Program-made: the position numbers and the translations under genes
In this document: positions 62,265 through 64,000 of the stretch, piece after piece
How the letters are laid out: every line of letters begins with the position of its first letter
Numbering within the stretch: position 1 is the stretch's first letter
The notes under the pieces: model-generated
The model's database searches: none
What the model was told of the DNA's origin: nothing
The model's input: the letters and a program-made list of their open reading frames with translations, nothing else
Assembly: GCF_000733125.1 (NCBI RefSeq)
Contig: NZ_JPHU01000003.1
Location: 295,109-359,108, forward strand
From: Parvularcula oceani
Lineage (GTDB): Bacteria; Pseudomonadota; Alphaproteobacteria; Caulobacterales; Parvularculaceae
Direction of reading: 5' to 3'
Length of the DNA: 64,000 nt

Positions 62265-62826
62265 CCGCCACCCCGAACGCCCCCTCCAGCGCCGCGCGCA
62301 GCGCGGCCTGCCGCTCGGCCTCGGTCAGCGTGTGGCGAAGGCGGAGGCAGGGGAGCCCGGCCCGCGCGAGCGCGGTGTCCTTTATCTTGTCCCGCCGCTG
62401 CGCCTTCGCGCCCTCATGAAGGGGGCCGTCATATTCGATGGCGAGCACAGGGCGGCAGAGCCTGTCCGTGACGAGGAAGTCGAGCCTGCGCCCCTCGATC
62501 GCGATATAGGCGCCGCCCTTGTCGTAACGGCTGCCCGCATCAATCACCTCCGGCAGGGCGACCTGGCCGAAGACCTGCGCAGGCAGGCCCAGCGCCTTCA
62601 CCTCCCGCCGGATGGCGGCGAGGGTCTTCAGCTCAGCGCCGTTGAAGAGCGGCGTCAGCGAGAGCGGCGCGGTCCGGACGCGGTCGAGGGCGGTGGTTTT
62701 GGCGGGTTTCGGGTCGTCCTCCGGGGGGTCGTCAGGCGCCTCGTCCGGTTCGGGGACGGGCGGGGCCGGAGGTGAGGAGGGTCCGCCGAAGAGCGAGCGG
62801 AGGATAGCGAACAGGCGTGCGAGCAT
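62260..62826 (-). CDS. DUF2726 domain-containing protein (nuclease-like)
   Basis: A 188-residue protein with a hydrophobic N-terminal segment (MLARLFAILRSLFGG), a Pro/Asp/Glu-rich linker and a DUF2726 domain: LSLTPLFNGAELKTLAAIRREV, VFGQVALPEVID, IEGRRLDFLVTDRLCRPVLAIEYDGPLHE (PD-(D/E)XK-like core D...E-x-D) and DKIKDTALARAGLPCLRLR. DUF2726 is viewed as an endonuclease-like fold. The last three codons and TAG lie inside the repeat element, so the natural C-terminus may have been replaced. Confidence 0.85.
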   Translation of the reverse strand: MLARLFAILRSLFGGPSSPPAPPVPEPDEAPDDPPEDDPKPAKTTALDRVRTAPLSLTPLFNGAELKTLAAIRREVKALGLPAQVFGQVALPEVIDAGSRYDKGGAYIAIEGRRLDFLVTDRLCRPVLAIEYDGPLHEGAKAQRRDKIKDTALARAGLPCLRLRHTLTEAERQAALRAALEGAFGVAA

Positions 62827-62940
62827 GAGTGTCCCGTCTGTGACCAGATACGTGGGCGCTACTGTGGCACAGCTACACAGTGGTTCATGCGCAGGACAAA
62901 TACAATGCCGCCTGCCCTAAACAGCGGCAGTGGTGTGACC

Positions 62941-63333
62941 TCAAGGCGCCATCTGTTGTTGCGTGACCTCAAGAGCTGCTTCATCGAACAAGCGCAGACC
63001 CGCAGCAATCGTCTTCACATCGTTCAGAATCGCACTCTTGGTCTCATCGGTACGTATACGGAGTGAATGTGCAACTTTTCCGCGTTTAATGCCGAATGCA
63101 TCTAGCGCATTGGAGGTTGGCAGATCGACTTCGTGTGGGGGCAACCCTACCCTCTCTAATAGGTAGGCTTGGTCTTTTGCTTTTATCCCGTTGTTCGAGC
63201 CTATGTCCTTCTTCAGGTTCTTATAAGCTGCCTCACAAAAAGACTTTAAGTCGGATGCGATTGACCTTGTGACTTTCTTCCTCCCTTTACTATCAGAAAC
63301 CTGCTCCACGGCCTCGAATGCTACCATGTGCAC
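62941..63333 (-). CDS. HEPN-family nuclease, C-terminal part
   Basis: A 130-residue frame from GTG 63333. It contains the HEPN catalytic motif Rx4H as RGKVAH (R84-H89), preceded by NALDAFGIK and followed by long helices, as in MAE_28990/RiboL-PSP-HEPN-type proteins. On its own it lacks the first helices of a HEPN domain, which lie in the preceding frame (63333-63569). The junction is TAGTG: the stop of one frame shares its G with the start of the other. This is either a frameshifted gene or a genuine two-piece HEPN. AT-rich, foreign codon use. HEPN proteins are usually RNases in toxin-antitoxin or phage defence. Confidence 0.65.
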   Translation of the reverse strand: MHMVAFEAVEQVSDSKGRKKVTRSIASDLKSFCEAAYKNLKKDIGSNNGIKAKDQAYLLERVGLPPHEVDLPTSNALDAFGIKRGKVAHSLRIRTDETKSAILNDVKTIAAGLRLFDEAALEVTQQQMAP

Positions 63334-63569
63334 TATAGCCGAGTTATGATGCTGCCGTCATGAAGCTTACTCATCGCCTCGTCAGCACACCATAAAGCGA
63401 TTTCTTCAATATATTGCTCCATCGCTGCATGGGACAGAAAAATAAAGGACTGTACCTGTAGATGATGCAACTCTGTTGAGCAGGTATGGTCTGGAACATC
63501 ATCTAGCATAATTTTTATCGATTCCAGCCCGGAAATCATTTTCCCGTAAGCCACCGTATCTTTGTGCAT
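63333..63569 (-). CDS. HEPN-family nuclease, N-terminal part
   Basis: A 78-residue frame whose sequence (ELHHLQVQSFIFLSHAAMEQYIEEIALWCADEAMSKL) matches the first helices of RiboL-PSP/MAE_28990-type HEPN domains, where the pattern SFxxLxHAAxExYIEE is typical. It starts with ATG 63569 overlapping the DUF262 stop (TAATG) and ends at TAG 63333, overlapping the next frame. Together the two frames give a normal HEPN length of about 205 residues. Confidence 0.65.
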   Translation of the reverse strand: MHKDTVAYGKMISGLESIKIMLDDVPDHTCSTELHHLQVQSFIFLSHAAMEQYIEEIALWCADEAMSKLHDGSIITRL

Positions 63570-64000
63570 TACTGTTCAGTGTTAGGCTGAGAGATTGCTG
63601 GTATATTGAGCTCCAGACCGGAAGCGTTAGCTAACGCTCCATACCACTTTTCGAACCTAGTCCGCGTAGCGGCCACCGTCTTCGTCGTCGTCTCCACCGA
63701 CCTTCGGAATTCGGTGTCGCGCGACACTTCCTCGAAAAGACGAACAGTCTCCTCAGGGTTATCTAACACCCATTTCCTAATTCTTGGCCGCGAAAAGCTT
63801 CCAACAAGCACATCAAATATTGCTCGATTGAATCGAGTTTCATAGCCATCTTCAGTGAATTTTCGGCAGAATTTGTTCTCAGGGAATATCTCTACACCAC
63901 ACTCTATTCCCTCGTTCATCTGAGCCAGTTTTATTCTGACCTTTTCCTCCTCCCCATCATCCTCCGCAAACAGTCTATTGTATCTTTCACTAGTTGAATC
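63569..64000 (-). CDS. DUF262 domain protein, C-terminal end (rest beyond window)
   Basis: The frame is open to the right edge of the window, 143 codons before the stop at 63569. The sequence ENKFCRKFTEDGYETRFNRAIFDVLVGSFSRP resembles the C-terminal segment of DUF262/GmrSD-like proteins, where FR and RFNRAIFDVL are recurrent. The N-terminal ParB-like nuclease domain would be outside the window. AT-rich composition marks it as foreign. It is the first visible gene of an overlapped DUF262-HEPN operon (TAATG, then TAGTG). Confidence 0.6.
   Translation of the reverse strand, partial: DSTSERYNRLFAEDDGEEEKVRIKLAQMNEGIECGVEIFPENKFCRKFTEDGYETRFNRAIFDVLVGSFSRPRIRKWVLDNPEETVRLFEEVSRDTEFRRSVETTTKTVAATRTRFEKWYGALANASGLELNIPAISQPNTEQ

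Larger units (their letters stand above)
61395..62272 (+). repeat. Composite intergenic repeat, copy 2 (~875 bp)
   Basis: Matches 30539-31412 block for block in the same orientation, including both GGTGGATC-N2-GATCCACC palindromes (61499-61516 and 61881-61900). The right edge reaches into the 3' end of the DUF2726 gene. Confidence 0.85.

Overview
The window is GC-rich DNA (often GC at third codon positions) from an alphaproteobacterium, probably an aerobic, motile, aquatic member of the Parvularculales/Caulobacterales/Rhodobacterales neighbourhood. That placement is inferred from gene content: an archaeal-type class I lysyl-tRNA synthetase, COQ9, a MetH cut down to its homocysteine domain, the cmk-rpsA order, an Fe-type superoxide dismutase, a class I ribonucleotide reductase and a Zur-like Fur protein. 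No 16S rRNA gene is present, so the genus is not resolved.

Layout. 1-17.3 kb is mostly housekeeping. It holds two hydrolases, COQ9, rpsU with an apparent ATC start, a pirin, two secreted proteins with similar C-termini, rpsA and cmk, then a tightly overlapped minus-strand operon (TerB-like, RimB-RimK fusion, DUF952, PyrD). Class I LysRS with a BON-MscS channel, a sulfotransferase and a 1-Cys peroxiredoxin follow. 17.4-27.6 kb carries the PrkA / YeaH (DUF444) / SpoVR stress module, but split. A GAF histidine kinase and a coupled ArsM / radical SAM / glycosyltransferase / phosphatase set lie between prkA and yeaH, and a small AT-richer gene resembling CDI immunity proteins sits between yeaH and spoVR with 4-nt overlaps at both ends. 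A structured untranslated region ending in a terminator lies just upstream of prkA.

27.7-35.4 kb has DUF2270, PH-domain and SIMPL genes, then about 1.6 kb of nested palindromic repeats, then a strikingly AT-rich island with two membrane-protein genes. The island abuts the 3' end of nrdA, where nrdB would be expected. 35.5-50.9 kb is mostly metabolic and stress genes (FKBP lipoprotein, glutaminyl cyclotransferase, SodB, MetH fragment, GalE, DsbA-like, Zur, GST, enoyl-CoA hydratase, SIMPL, Zn-alcohol dehydrogenase, CysE, Nudix, cyclophilin, VOC, QueF). It includes a GIY-YIG gene bracketed by 73-bp direct repeats. At 51 kb a tRNA-Phe gene is followed by a decayed integrase and a PD-(D/E)XK nuclease gene, the signature of an old genomic island. 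52.9-61.3 kb has a chemoreceptor, acetyl-CoA synthetase, an App1-type phosphatase, a CE15-like esterase, a sulfotransferase and a small FKBP.

61.3-62.3 kb is a second, nearly full-length, same-orientation copy of the ~875-bp repeat mosaic. It is followed by a DUF2726 gene and, at the right edge, another AT-rich island: the 3' end of a DUF262 gene coupled to a HEPN nuclease that is split into two overlapping reading frames. This DUF262-HEPN cassette is the best candidate here for an accessory, probably defence-related, system. The repeat mosaics lie next to both AT-rich islands. Gene positions and start codons were chosen by eye from Shine-Dalgarno-like motifs, family lengths and overlaps; family assignments come from recognised motifs, without any database search.
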